From contig JAFZPG010000045.1 of assembly GCA_017550425.1 (NCBI GenBank), positions 1 to 64,000 on the forward strand: a DNA stretch of 64,000 bases, read 5' to 3'. The position numbers and the translations under genes are program-made. The first letter of the stretch is position 1. Each line of letters begins with the position of its first letter. Below the pieces are notes generated by a model, which was given only the letters and a program-made list of their open reading frames with translations, searched no databases and had not been told where the DNA came from. Source of the stretch: Lachnospiraceae bacterium (GTDB taxonomy: Bacteria; Bacillota; Clostridia; Lachnospirales; Lachnospiraceae). This document shows, piece after piece, positions 8,597 to 20,400 of this stretch.

Positions 8597-10237
8597 TCAA
8601 TCTTCTTCTCCAGCGATCTCCACCCAATAACCGTCTTCGCTTGCGATGGTCTTCGTTTTTTGCATGGAGTATTCCCGGATCCGGACGGTCCCGTCCGCCT
8701 CTTTGCGGATCGTGATGTCGGCGAGCCCGCCGTCGCGGGTGCCCTCCCGGCCCTGGCCGGAGATGAAATTACCCAGAGAATAATACACGAGGGTCTCATG
8801 GCCACTGTCCGGATCTTTCACCACTTCGTACTTCTGCAGAACGTGCGGGTGCGATCCGATCACGATATCCACACCATGCTCCGCAAAAAACTTCGCCATA
8901 GCTCTCTGAACTGCGTTGGGCTCCGTCTCGTACTCCACACCCCAGTGAGCGTAGACTACGACCACGTCGGCCCGCCCGCGGGCGTATTCGATCTGGCGGA
9001 TCATCCGTTCTTTATCCTTCAGTGTTTCCACCATGTTCGGGAACTCTGTCGGGCACTCCAGCCCGTTCGTACCATAAGTATAACCGAGGAATGCCACCCG
9101 GATCCCTTTTTTCTCGACAAAGGCCACGCTGTCTTTATAACTTCCCGTGTAACCTGTGGTCTGCGTCGCACCGAAGCACGGGATCCCCAGTTCCTTTAAG
9201 AACCGCACGGTGGTGTCGATGCCGTAACTGCTTTTATCCAGCACGTGGTTATTCGCCAGGTTCATCACATCAAAACCCGCGATCGCAAGGGACTCGCCCA
9301 CGGCGACCGGCGTGCCGAACCGCGGATAATTGCTGACCGCGCCGTCATCTTCCACCAGGATCGTCTCCAGATTAATCGCCGCGATGTCCGCCTCCCGGAT
9401 CGTCGGAGCGATCTTCTCATACAGGGCTGCTCCGCTTCGATCCTGATCGAGCAGCCGCAGATGGATGAGATTGTCCCCGGCACACAGCAAACGGATCTCG
9501 GAGGGTTCGGCATCTCCGACATATTTGATGCCGAAATCCTTCCATCTCCAGAGTTGCGGCCCGTGTTTTCTCGTGTTCAGGAGCAGCATATCGTTCATCC
9601 CCGGCGCGATGGAATCGATCTCGAACGAGGTCTCCGAAGACATCCAGATGGCCCGCATGCGGGACGGGCGTTCCAATTCATACGAATAAATGAAAATGTG
9701 TTGTCCTAGCCGGTCGGTATCCTCCTCCGCCCAGAACGGTTTGGACCTTCCGTAGTTTCCGCGCTTCCATAGCAGAAAGATGATCTCCTCCGCCCCGTCA
9801 CGATCCAGGTCTTTCACCACCATGTCCTGAAACGTCCATTCTTCGTCGCCGGTCCAAAGCACCGTCTCGCACGAAGCATCCGAATATAAAGTCGCCTTTC
9901 GGTCTTTCAGAACGGCAAAACCATCCGCGAAATCGGTGGCGACACTCTTCCATTCGACCCAGGCAGGGAACTCGTCATCAGCGACCGTCGTCTCTGCCGG
10001 CGCAGTCATTTCCTCCGTCTCTGCCGGCTCCGAGGAGTTCGCCGGTCCTGCAACCTCTTCCGTGACCAAAGGCGTCGCATCGACGAGCGAGACGATCGAA
10101 AAATCCATGCCATTCGTCGGATCCGCTTCTGCTTTCGGCCCCACAGGCTCGTGCTTCTGCTTCGATAAAATCACGGCAACGGCAATGATGACCATTGCCG
10201 CTGCACATATCATAATGCATTTTAAGGGTTTGCTCAT
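8597..10237 (-). CDS. CapA-family protein (poly-gamma-glutamate capsule type, metallophosphatase fold)
   Basis: This protein has 546 residues. A membrane anchor lies at about 8-24, followed by a Glu/Thr-rich linker and a region (about 90-240) that may be an integrin-like or beta-propeller remnant. The CapA domain then runs to the end. Its motifs are LLCAGDNLIH, INLET, NLANNHVLD, VVYAHWGVEYE and VIGSHPHVLQ, which carry the expected metal-binding Asp, Asn and His residues. CapA proteins act in poly-gamma-glutamate capsule export or synthesis, but many homologues in Clostridia are orphans. No capB or capC gene lies nearby, so a capsule role is not shown. It is 27 bp behind the DUF3160 gene and shares its operon. 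Confidence 0.8.
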   Translation of the reverse strand: MSKPLKCIMICAAAMVIIAVAVILSKQKHEPVGPKAEADPTNGMDFSIVSLVDATPLVTEEVAGPANSSEPAETEEMTAPAETTVADDEFPAWVEWKSVATDFADGFAVLKDRKATLYSDASCETVLWTGDEEWTFQDMVVKDLDRDGAEEIIFLLWKRGNYGRSKPFWAEEDTDRLGQHIFIYSYELERPSRMRAIWMSSETSFEIDSIAPGMNDMLLLNTRKHGPQLWRWKDFGIKYVGDAEPSEIRLLCAGDNLIHLRLLDQDRSGAALYEKIAPTIREADIAAINLETILVEDDGAVSNYPRFGTPVAVGESLAIAGFDVMNLANNHVLDKSSYGIDTTVRFLKELGIPCFGATQTTGYTGSYKDSVAFVEKKGIRVAFLGYTYGTNGLECPTEFPNMVETLKDKERMIRQIEYARGRADVVVVYAHWGVEYETEPNAVQRAMAKFFAEHGVDIVIGSHPHVLQKYEVVKDPDSGHETLVYYSLGNFISGQGREGTRDGGLADITIRKEADGTVRIREYSMQKTKTIASEDGYWVEIAGEED

Positions 10238-10264
10238 AGGCTCACCTTTCCCGGATCCGTGAGA

Positions 10265-12919
10265 TCATTTCTCGCCGGTCCTGTAACTATTCGTCCATTC
10301 CGGATGTTCCGGATTATTCGGAGGGAAATAACCTCCGTACCCGTTTTCATCATATTCGACCCATCTGTATTCGAACTGATCTTGCCACTCCTTATCGGTC
10401 ATACGCTTATCAATATCTCTCGTGAACTGGTACTGAGTGTAAACAGCTCCGGAGGCTACATGAAGTTCTCCGTCGATGGGGAATACTACAAAGATCTCGG
10501 AAGCGCCGCCGATCGCCTCTTCGAGACACAGGCCATTCGTTGTGTCAGTGGCTACATCCGCTACGATCGCCATGGAATCCACCTCCCAGTTATTCTGACC
10601 ATAACAGCCATCGATGAATTCCTCAATGGTATCATACTCACATTCTTCTCCGTATTCCTCGCAAAACTTTAAATACCACTCATAGTCGTCATAAACTTCC
10701 TCAAAATAAGCGCTATCTTCGTTCGCATCTAACCAAAAGTGTTCTATGGTTCCGCCAAAAAAGCGGATCAATTCATAGTCGTCTTCGGTCAATGCTTTTT
10801 CTTCCAGTTCTTTAATAGCGATATCTCTTAATCGACGGCTTAATTCGGCCAGGCGATCCAGCGACTCTTCATCTTTTTCGCTCAGATAGCCCATATCCTT
10901 CAGGCCTGCTTTCGTAGCTTCAGCTAAGATGCTCAAGCGGTCAAACAGTTCCGGCTCCGGCTCCACATAGCCGCGATCATCCTTCGCAGTCGGATAATAG
11001 TCGCCTCCATCGCCTTCCGATACAGAATACGGCTGTTTCGCGTACAAAATGCTGTCATGCTTTAACTCCGTCCAGCTGCCGAGAAAACCTTCCAGGCTCT
11101 TCTTCTGCCATTCCGTGTTCGTCATGAACGAAGGGTAACCCTCGCCTTTGATCTCCAGCAGCGGCCGCAGCGTATTCAACCAGCCGCCGTAAACACACGA
11201 TGTCCAGTAGAGACCGGACTCTCCGACCACCTGACGCATCTCCTGCATGGTCGAAAGGTAGTTCGGATATTTATCATGGCCCTGCTCGATCAGGATATCC
11301 AGGGCTAAATCGGAACCAAAAGCCGCCGGGATGTCCAGCGCTTCCGGCAGCAATCTTTCATCGCCGTCTTCTGCCGCCCAAATACTATTATAGAGCAGGT
11401 TTTGGAAGATCTCCGCATCCAGAACGAAACGCTGTCCCATGAATCGGAAGCCCTTGGAGTAGTCCTTCCAATCTTCATCTCCTTCCGTCGGAATCACGAA
11501 GGGAGTAGAATTGATCTTCGGTCCACGGAGCGGTTTGATCGCTTCTACAAAGCGGTTCCAGGCCTCGGTATTGCCCACCAGGGAGTCCAGGGTGAAATCA
11601 GCCCCATAGACCTGCATGATGACCGGAATATATTCGTTATAGACCAGATCATCGCTCGCGCCGCACAGGAAGGAAGTCACTTCGTAGATCGCATACCACT
11701 CATTGTAATTACTCTCGTCGGAAAGGGCGATATTCATCAGAAGTGCACAGCGGTTTCCCTGTTCATTCTTCTGTGCAAAAAACATACGACCGTACCACAT
11801 CATGACACGGAAATATCTTTCCAACTTCGGATCGCCGGCATAATAGCTTCTGGGGATGTACTGTGTGTAATCCTCACCGAACTCATTTTCCGGAGTGATC
11901 ACGGATTTATATATATCCGATGCATCCATGATCTTTTTCACTTCCTCCGTGATCATGGCGTCGATATCCGCGGGAACCGGAACTTCCGATCCAAGCAGCT
12001 TAGCGGCGACTCCGAAAAAGGCTGTATTGCGCTTTGCCGCCTCTTCCCATTCCGTGCCGCGGAAGAAGTAGTACTGTTGCAGAGATTTCTTCAACATACC
12101 ATCGCTCAGTCGGGTCAACGCATCATACAGATACTCTTTTTCCACGGTTTTTTGCAATTTCACATAGTAATTGTGGAAGGTGTGCATCATCGAATCTGTC
12201 GTGACAAAATTCGGGTAATAGTAGTAGCGATTGCCTTCATAGACCTCGAAAAATTCATCATACTGACGGTTTTCGACTACAAAACCATTCGCAGCCAGTT
12301 TCTGTTTTTGTTCCTCTGTAAAGTAAAAAAGATTAACCACATTACTCAGGTCCGGCGCCACTGTGTACGGTTTTACGGAAGGCGTGTAGGTCTTTCCGTT
12401 TTCGCCGTATTTCGCCGTGGTCAGTTTCGGTTTAACCGCGCCCACGCTGACTTTTTCCGCGTTCGGACTGCTTACCATGGCAAATATCTCTTCATCGCTG
12501 TAGGTCGGTCTCGGCACTTCCGTTTCCGGCTCTGTAGACACCTCGGTAACCTCCTCCGTCTGCGGTTCGGTCACTTCCTCGGCCTTCGCTTCCGTAGCCG
12601 GTTCCGTCTCAGGATCCGGGGCGGTCTTCGCCTCGGTCATCGGTTCGGTCTTTGCCTCCGTCGCGTCCGCAGCGGTCGCTTCTGTAGCGTTTTGCGCCAC
12701 TGCTTCTCCTGCGGGGACATCGTCGCCCGACACGCCGCCTCGGCGCGCCCCGCTTTTGATGGTCCATACGATCCCGCCGACCAGCAGGCAAACGCAGATC
12801 GCAACGCTGAGCCACTTTACGACCTTTAATACTTTTTTCCGTTTTTCCGACGGTTTCGGACCGTCTGACTTCCGGAGCAGTTCCTCATCTCTTCGCTCCA
12901 AAAAACTTTTGTCGTTCAT
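10265..12919 (-). CDS. Membrane-anchored DUF3160 protein
   Basis: This protein has 884 residues. A short basic cytoplasmic N-terminus is followed by one membrane helix (about 33-53) and a Thr/Glu/Ala-rich stalk (about 65-140, many TEA/TEP repeats). The large extracellular domain matches DUF3160; recognisable parts include YYYYPNFVTTDSMMHTFHN and SSGAVYTQYQF-like positions near the end (ASGAVYTQYQF). The family has no established function. It is the first gene of a two-gene operon with the CapA-like protein, and both products are tethered outside the membrane. Confidence 0.8.
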   Translation of the reverse strand: MNDKSFLERRDEELLRKSDGPKPSEKRKKVLKVVKWLSVAICVCLLVGGIVWTIKSGARRGGVSGDDVPAGEAVAQNATEATAADATEAKTEPMTEAKTAPDPETEPATEAKAEEVTEPQTEEVTEVSTEPETEVPRPTYSDEEIFAMVSSPNAEKVSVGAVKPKLTTAKYGENGKTYTPSVKPYTVAPDLSNVVNLFYFTEEQKQKLAANGFVVENRQYDEFFEVYEGNRYYYYPNFVTTDSMMHTFHNYYVKLQKTVEKEYLYDALTRLSDGMLKKSLQQYYFFRGTEWEEAAKRNTAFFGVAAKLLGSEVPVPADIDAMITEEVKKIMDASDIYKSVITPENEFGEDYTQYIPRSYYAGDPKLERYFRVMMWYGRMFFAQKNEQGNRCALLMNIALSDESNYNEWYAIYEVTSFLCGASDDLVYNEYIPVIMQVYGADFTLDSLVGNTEAWNRFVEAIKPLRGPKINSTPFVIPTEGDEDWKDYSKGFRFMGQRFVLDAEIFQNLLYNSIWAAEDGDERLLPEALDIPAAFGSDLALDILIEQGHDKYPNYLSTMQEMRQVVGESGLYWTSCVYGGWLNTLRPLLEIKGEGYPSFMTNTEWQKKSLEGFLGSWTELKHDSILYAKQPYSVSEGDGGDYYPTAKDDRGYVEPEPELFDRLSILAEATKAGLKDMGYLSEKDEESLDRLAELSRRLRDIAIKELEEKALTEDDYELIRFFGGTIEHFWLDANEDSAYFEEVYDDYEWYLKFCEEYGEECEYDTIEEFIDGCYGQNNWEVDSMAIVADVATDTTNGLCLEEAIGGASEIFVVFPIDGELHVASGAVYTQYQFTRDIDKRMTDKEWQDQFEYRWVEYDENGYGGYFPPNNPEHPEWTNSYRTGEK

Positions 12920-12975
12920 AAATTCTTCCTCCTCTTTTGATCGGGAACCCCCGTCTTGCGGTTCCGTTTGAATCG

Positions 12976-13004
12976 AGTATAGGAGATACCATTTACGAAA
13001 TCAA
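12976..13004 (-). promoter_or_regulatory. Promoter of the DUF3160-capA-like operon
   Basis: TTGATT (12999-13004), a 17-bp spacer and TATACT (12976-12981) lie on the minus strand. Confidence 0.6.
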
Positions 13005-13087
13005 CACCTCCGGAGCAAAATTAAAACTCCTGTAAAAAACTTTAAAACATTTGAAACACAAAGAAACACATCTGTAACAAAATGTAA

Positions 13088-13122
13088 CAGATCCGTCATA
13101 AAGCAGCCTGCTTCACAACGGA
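13088..13122 (-). terminator. Terminator after the diguanylate cyclase gene
   Basis: GATCCGT and ACGGATC pair around an inner AAGCAG/TGCTT hairpin shortly after the stop at 13136. The T tract is weak. Confidence 0.45.
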
Positions 13123-13135
13123 TCCGTTTTCGGTT

Positions 13136-14188
13136 TTATCCCCACACGATCTTATTTCTTCCGGTCTGTTTTGCCTTATACAGGCATTCATCCGCCCGGT
13201 TGATCAGCGTCTCCAGTTTTGCGGACTCATTGCCCTCCACTGCGCCGATGCTGATCGTAACCTTAATATTTCTGCCATCCGGCAACGTGATCTCCGTATC
13301 CTCAATGGCCTGCCGGAGTTCTTCGACCGCCGCCCGGTCCGGAATGCCCTCCGGATACCAGGCCACAAACTCCTCGCCGCCCCATCGGCAGGTCGTGGTC
13401 CCCAAAACCTGCAAAACCATCTGGGCCGTCTTCTGAAGAGTTTTGTCGCCCGCGTCATGGCCATAGGTGTCATTCACTTTTTTAAAGAAGTCGATATCCA
13501 GCATAACGACCGTCTGGCGGTCTCCGGCCTTACTCTGCCGTTCGATCCGATGCAGGCCGTGGCGGTTCAGCATATCCGTAAGATTATCATGCGTCGACAT
13601 ATATTCGTTTTTCTCCCTGGCCTTATCCAGTTCGCGCTGCGTCGCCATCCGCAAAGACTCCAGGAAAAACGAAAGGCCGAAAAACGCCACAAAAAACATG
13701 GGAAAACGCTGTTTGAACGTCTCCGTATATTCGAAACCCAGATACCGGCCACCCGCCGGAATCCAGAAGAAAAAGATCAGGATCCCCAGCATGAGCGCGC
13801 ATAAAATGGTCGTGTTTCGCCTTCCGAACATGATCATGCCGCACCCGGGGAGCGTCGCGATCCAGATCGCGGAAAAACCTTCCGGATTACCGGACACGAT
13901 GAAAAACACAAACAGTGATATCATTTCCACCACAAACAGGACGGCGGAGATACGCATCCCGTTTTTCGGAAATATCCGCATGATCGCATAATTGACCACG
14001 CAAAGAACGGCAAAACAAAAGGTGGCGATCGTCAGTTTTCCCTTATGGGTCAAAAAATTCACGATCGTCATGAAGCCCGATACGAACACCAGAACAAAAT
14101 AGATAACTTCATATTGGACTCTCTTACGGTATTCTTCGTAAGTCAGCCGGTCAAAAATCGGATCCGAACGCTCTAAATGGTCATCCAT
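13136..14188 (-). CDS. Membrane diguanylate cyclase (GGDEF)
   Basis: This protein has 350 residues. About six hydrophobic helices (about 25-180) are followed by a GGDEF domain from STHDNLTDMLNRHGL. The active-site loop reads GGEEF at 270-274. FKKVNDTYGHDAGD and ISIGAVEG are also present, so the domain should make cyclic di-GMP. No RxxD inhibitory site is visible at the usual place five residues before GGEEF. The start has an AAGGAG site. It is transcribed divergently from the giant surface protein gene, which suggests but does not prove c-di-GMP control of surface display. Confidence 0.9.
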   Translation of the reverse strand: MDDHLERSDPIFDRLTYEEYRKRVQYEVIYFVLVFVSGFMTIVNFLTHKGKLTIATFCFAVLCVVNYAIMRIFPKNGMRISAVLFVVEMISLFVFFIVSGNPEGFSAIWIATLPGCGMIMFGRRNTTILCALMLGILIFFFWIPAGGRYLGFEYTETFKQRFPMFFVAFFGLSFFLESLRMATQRELDKAREKNEYMSTHDNLTDMLNRHGLHRIERQSKAGDRQTVVMLDIDFFKKVNDTYGHDAGDKTLQKTAQMVLQVLGTTTCRWGGEEFVAWYPEGIPDRAAVEELRQAIEDTEITLPDGRNIKVTISIGAVEGNESAKLETLINRADECLYKAKQTGRNKIVWG

Positions 14189-14245
14189 ACCGCCACTCCT
14201 TAATCACATATTTTCCTGCCAAACGCCTGTATATCTCTTACACTC

Positions 14246-14274
14246 ATTATATATCAAACGATACATCTTATCAA
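14246..14274 (-). promoter_or_regulatory. Promoter of the diguanylate cyclase gene
   Basis: TTGATA (14269-14274), a 17-bp spacer and TATAAT (14246-14251) lie on the minus strand. Confidence 0.7.
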
Positions 14275-14309
14275 TCCCGAAATAATCGTTAAAAAATATG
14301 CGGAAAATG

Positions 14310-14339
14310 TAGACAGATCAAGGGTATTTATGCTATAAT
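14310..14339 (+). promoter_or_regulatory. Promoter of the giant surface protein gene
   Basis: TAGACA (14310-14315), an 18-bp spacer and TATAAT (14334-14339) lie on the + strand. A leader of about 125 nt follows, with a CGGACCG/CGGTCCG hairpin at 14408-14440. I do not recognise a known riboswitch in it. Confidence 0.6.
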
Positions 14340-14470
14340 ACATATTGAATTATTGTGGGTTAGTGCGCCCAAAAATCCGGACGCCGAGACCTGCCGATCA
14401 TTCATCCCGGACCGCCCGTAAAAAGGCTCGATACGGTCCGAATACTCTCGATCTACAGAGGTGAGGTTTC

Positions 14471-17400
14471 ATGAATATACTTAAAAAGAAACTGAGGAGG
14501 GGACTGGCAATGCTGCTGGCAGTGCTCATGATCATGAGCATACTGCCTGTTTCTGCATTGGCCGAAGGGGACACGTCCGCAGACGGCCCTGTCGCTTCCG
14601 CTGATACAACCGTTAACACGAACGATGCCGGTGCCACCGAGCCCGCGGATACGCAAAACCTCACTGCGGATCCCGCTTCGGCCGAGCCCGCAACAAACGA
14701 GCCTGCCTCCGGGCAGCCCGCAGACGACGTCGTCCTGGTGGACCGCACGGCTCCCGAGGACGCAGTCAAATATAACGACGACCTGTACCTGACCGGCATC
14801 ATGCCGACCGACGCTGTCGTGGATGTACAGCCCGTCGATGTCGATATCAACGGCACTTCCGCTCTCCTCGCTTACGACATCACGCTTTACGCCGATGCCG
14901 ATCAGCAGAAAGAGGGCAATGAATGGCAGCCCGAAGGTGATGCCATCACGGTTTCCCTTCTTGTAGAACACCCTGTTAAAAAAGTCGATGTATACCACCT
15001 TTCAGATGTGGACGCCACACCGGAATATGTAGGCACCTTCCCCGTAGTGGACGGACGTGTCGAGTTCGAAGCGACCGGTTTCTCCGTTTACGCGATCATT
15101 GACCACGAAGAAGGCACGGTGCTTTCGCCCCGCGTGGAATTCCACTTTATCAGCCCGTACTTCGAGGATGCCCTTGTGGACGGCTCCACTGCTTATTATG
15201 CCGTCGCTCCCTATGAATTCAAAAACAAAGCCGGCAACATGCAGAAGACGCAGATCCTCGCAGACGGCGAGTCTCTCGAGCTCATTGCCGACCCGGGAAA
15301 CCGGACCGACGCTTTCTTCTACGGCTGGTATGTTGTCGATCCTCATTCAATCGGCGGAACCACAAATGCGCTCGGTATCGGTTCGGATGGCAAATTGTAT
15401 TATTCCTGGCCCTCGAACCCGGATCATATCTCTTTTGAAAAGCCGATCACGGTCGGTCCGTCCGGCGTGCAAGTCGGCGACCCGGTCGAATGGAGTCTGG
15501 ACGGTGTCACCGGTTCGGGCACCGTAGACGCCGACGGAAATGTTCACGTATTCCTGGCGCCTCTGTATGACCGATACAACTTCGTCAACTTCATGCTCTA
15601 TTCGAGAGGTTCGGCGGTCAATAACCTGATGACCCGTAAACTGGTCGCAGTCGGAAGTTCCACATCAGTCGAAGTAAAGATCAGTGACGTCCGCTCCACC
15701 AGCAAGGACTCGGTCCACCTGCTTTTCGCCGGTTGGGAATACTATGACGGAACCCAGTGGGTGAAGGTCCCGACCATTGACCACTTCGGTGACGAACTCA
15801 AAGATCCCGGAAAAGACGGCGTTTACCTTTCCACGGAACTTGCGGATACCTCCGGCATCGACCTGTATCCGTTGTTTATTGAAGCACGCTGGATGGATTT
15901 TATTTCCGGCATCAGCGGCAGCGGCGCATCCTTCGTCGGCTCCCGCTATCTGGAAGCATGGGGCGCTGCGACTGCAGCGCAGACGCCGGAGATCGAAGGC
16001 GAAAACATCTGTTCTTCTCTGGATATCCCCACGCGCGCCGGCTATACGTTCGACGGTTGGTATGCATTTGCCGTACTCGACCAGTCCACCGGTGAGATCA
16101 CGAACCTGACGACACCGGCAGATGTGACCGTCACCTATATTGACAACGATTATAATACTCATACCGTAACGATCAACACGACAGCGATCCCGATCACAAA
16201 CGGAAGCGGACAGGTCGTCTATGACGGCTCGTATTCAGTGCCCATTTCCTCCACCGAAAACGCGGAGTTATTCAGTGCGGAAAACGGAAAGTTGAAATTC
16301 CACGATGCGCTGGACCGCCTGACGCTTACCGCTAAATGGATTCCTTCCAACACGGCTCTCACGATCGCTTACTGGACAGAGAATGCACTCGATGACGATT
16401 ACGAATCAAATGCTGTAAGATCTCTTACGACCGAGCAGCTCAGTGCGGCTTTGGGCCGCTCCGTCACCTCCGGTTCCGTGATCACGCTGGCCGAACTGAA
16501 GACCGCCCTTGATCCGGATTACGGCGTAGCCCTGGCGGGCAATGATATCCTGGACGACGTAGGCGCAGTTGCTAAGAAGACGAACCTCTCTGCACTGACT
16601 CCGAAAGAAGACATCTTCTTCGATCTGAACGAGGACAAATCCGACGCCAGCGTGACCATCGCCGGCGATGGCGAAGCCATATTCAATGTCTATTTCAGCC
16701 GTAAGGTATTTACACTGGTATTCCACATCGGCCGCGACGGCTATTATAAAAAAGCCGGTAATCCGAGACCGAACACTCCCGACAACGGGCTTCCTAAAAT
16801 AACCTGGAATCCTCTCGGAAACTGGATTCAGTACATGTACAACGATACTCCGCTCACGGAGTTGTTGGGCCGCACAGGAAATGGAGATCCCTCCTACTAT
16901 GGTCTCGTCAGCATGACCTATCTGCCCGAGAACAAGACTGCCACTTCCGCATATGTCACTACACTGGAAAATATCATGGGCGACTATGTCCCCGATCCTG
17001 ATCATGATGATAATGATAAAAACCTGTATGTGATCAAAGCAAAATATGGCTCATATATAGGCGACCGCTGGCCCACTCCGACGAATCCCAACTTCACATT
17101 TGTTGATGCGACCACGGCTAAAACCATGTACACCTGGTCCGGTTTCTGGGGCAGCCTCTATTGCAAAATAGCAAACTCCCGGACCACCCAGGGCAATGCC
17201 CAGGGCGCAAACCCGGATATCAACGGTGTCTACGAATATATGACCGGCGAGCTCTGCAGTGACCGTACCGGTAACAACCTCATTAATGAAAATCAGGTAC
17301 ATCATTTAGTTGCCTATTACGGAGAAGGCTCCGGAGGCGGAAGCCAGTATTCGCGCCGCGATAAGCAATATCACGCGATCTTTGAAGCGATCGAAGGAAC

Positions 17401-20400
17401 CTATGACCCGTCCGTTTCCACGTTGGTGATACATCCGGGTACCGACTATTCCGAGTACCCTCGGACGACGTGGAGTCAGGCAAATAACTACACCTCCGCC
17501 GCTATCCTCGGCCGTACGTTTTATGAGGATACCGCCACCTCTCCCAGTCACGTTATTTCAAACCTGGAACCGCAATACCAGATGGGTTGGGAGTATGATG
17601 GTTTTGAATATATTTACAGCTGCTATGAGGCGGCAAAGCAAGCCGACGGCTACCATGTATATTTCTTCTATCGCCCGAAGCAGTACACTTTAACGTTCAT
17701 GCATGAAGACCCGAACGATATACATTCGGATACGTATTACTTCCGCCAGCCACTGGCCAATGCTAAGATCCACGAGGACCCGGAAAAACCCGGTTATGTC
17801 TTCAAAGGATGGTATACCAACGAAGCCGGCGTCGGTGATCCTTTCGATTTCGAGCACGAGACCATGCCGAGCCGAAATGTCGTTCTGTACCCCGTATTCG
17901 AGAAATTGAACTTTATCATCCGCATCGACCCGAACGGAGCCGAGATCGACCACTGGAGAGTGACCTCAAGTTCTTCAGGCGCTTCTACCGGTTTCCGCGC
18001 GGACTACAACGAGACGATCAGCTCTTATGACTTCCTTTCAAGAGACTTTATCCCGACCGACGATGCAGAGATCGGAGAGCTGCATCTGGATGCGGATACG
18101 GAGGTCTTCTACTATTACAAAACCCGATATCGGACCGAGGACCTGGACGGCAGATACATTCCTGCCAGACTTCGTGATGCCTTGTATTTGACGGCAACCG
18201 AAATCAATGATTACTGGAATTATTATCAGCAGGTACCTGAAGACGAATTTACCTCTCGTGGCGCCGAAAAATTTGCGGCAAACGAAAAGAACGCCTGGAT
18301 GGACACCTATTTCGGCGGCCATGATTTAAGCGCTCTTCAAAAATACCGTCGTGTACGCGGAGCCGAACACTATTCCTTCATGGGCTGGTATCAGGTGATC
18401 GACGGAAAAGTTTCTTCCGTTCCGTTCAATTTTAACACCCTGGTGACCGATGACATCGAGATCCGCGCCATGTGGCGTTTGGACGGCGGTTACTACTTAC
18501 TGTACAACCCCGAGTATTTTGCAGATGAAAACGGAACCGTGACCCGCGTTTTAGGTATCGTCGATCAGTGGACCGACCCCGAAAACCCGAGCGTTCAGGT
18601 CTATGCGGACCAGTCTCATACGCAGATCCTTCGCGGTCCTACAAACGTTCCCGGCGATTGGGTATTCCGTGGCTGGCGTATCGTAAAAGAAAACGGAACC
18701 GCTCAGTATACGGACAGTGAAGGCACGCATGATTACACCATATGGGAGCCCATGGAACTCGATTCAAGCGGCGTCCCGATCTATTATCAGCCCGGTGATA
18801 ACTTCCTTGTCGACTCGCAATACGTGACCGATAATCCGGAAAACGGCGCGGGCGCTATCATCCACATGCAGGCTTATTATGAGCGCGTGGATACTTCGTT
18901 CCGCAGGCCCGACATCACCAATCTGATACTGGATGCAAATAATACTTACGGCGGTGAGATCGATCATGATGCCGGCAACCTTCCGACCCTGGACTGGACC
19001 GGAAGCACCTCTTTCGAGGGTCAATACCAGATCCTGTTTGGTGACTTCCAATCTAACGCGGCCGTACATCTGTACAAATATGCAACCACAAAAGAGATCA
19101 ACGGTATCTCGGGCATTCAGTTCTTTACGAACGATGGTCCCTATACATTGATCGGATTTGATCCGCTCGCAAACCCCGAGCAGCCTTCCACGGGAAAAGC
19201 ATACGTTCCGGCGTATTCCCCGGACGCCGTGATCGCGGTTACGCGAGACAATCGTGTAACACTCTACGCTATGTGGGAGCCGAAGATCTATGTGACCTTC
19301 GTCAACACCACGGATAAACCGATCACGATCGACTTAAGTGGCACCGGCACCGATACTGTCCGTATCGTCAACACCGTTACCGGCGAATACGATCGTGAGG
19401 CAGCCTCCTCCCGCATCGAAGTTCCCGCAAACGATCAGGTGAAGATCGTTCTGCCGACCGCGTCCACAGACGCGAGTTCTTCAGAACAATTTACCGCCAC
19501 AGCGGTCAATGATCACAACGGCAAGAAGATGAGTGTCAGCGGTTCGTTCCAAGGAGCCGACCACGGAACCGGATCCTCAGATATTCCGTACACTTACACT
19601 ACGATATATACCGCTCCCCTCAAACTGGATAAGGACGGTATCACAGTCACATATACCGAGGCAACGGACGCCCGCGTCATTTTCGACGTGAACGGCGGCA
19701 TCTGGCAGGAAACCTCCACCGACTACGAGAAGGTTAATCCGGATCTCGATATCTACTCTATTGAGGCTGATAAGATCGTCAACAACGAATACGAACCGGC
19801 AAATCCCGGCCATAACAGTCTGGTATTCATCGGCTGGACGGATAACCCTGACATCGCTTCGCATACTGACTTCACGGGGACCCACGATGTCACCTGGGGC
19901 GACACGGTCATCACCCTCGACGGCTATGAAAGCATCATGGATAAAGTCCGCGCCGAATACCTTTGGGATTTCACTCAGGAGCCTCCGTACGACAGAACTC
20001 TGTATGCTGTATATAGTGATTTTGTCATGGTAACGTTCGATCTTATTAAGACCGGATCCACGCTCCATACATGGACCGGACCCGAGACCACGACTTCCGA
20101 CGGCGCTTATGTATTCTACAGAGAAGGCGGTACCAGCCGGTATGTTACATACAAAATGGTGCCGGGAGACATCGTTCCCAAGCCCGAAGATCCCACGTCT
20201 TCAACAGCAAATTATTACTTTATTGCTTGGGTAAAATCCAACTCTACTACGCAAAGCCTTCCGAACACGAATAACACGCAGCCCAGTGATGCCTCTGTTC
20301 TAAACAACACATTTGACTTCTCTCAGCCGGTCACTGCGAATGTCACACTGCTCACTTCTTGGACTAAGAATATCGCTCAGGAGTTCACGTTTATCGTTGA

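Noticed and set aside
11402..12829. Open frame of 475 codons opposite the DUF3160 gene
   Set aside because: It consists of Arg/Phe/His-rich antisense of the Thr/Glu stalk; no start signal.
14340..14470. Possible c-di-GMP riboswitch before the giant adhesin
   Set aside because: The conserved GEMM blocks could not be found; only a simple hairpin is visible.
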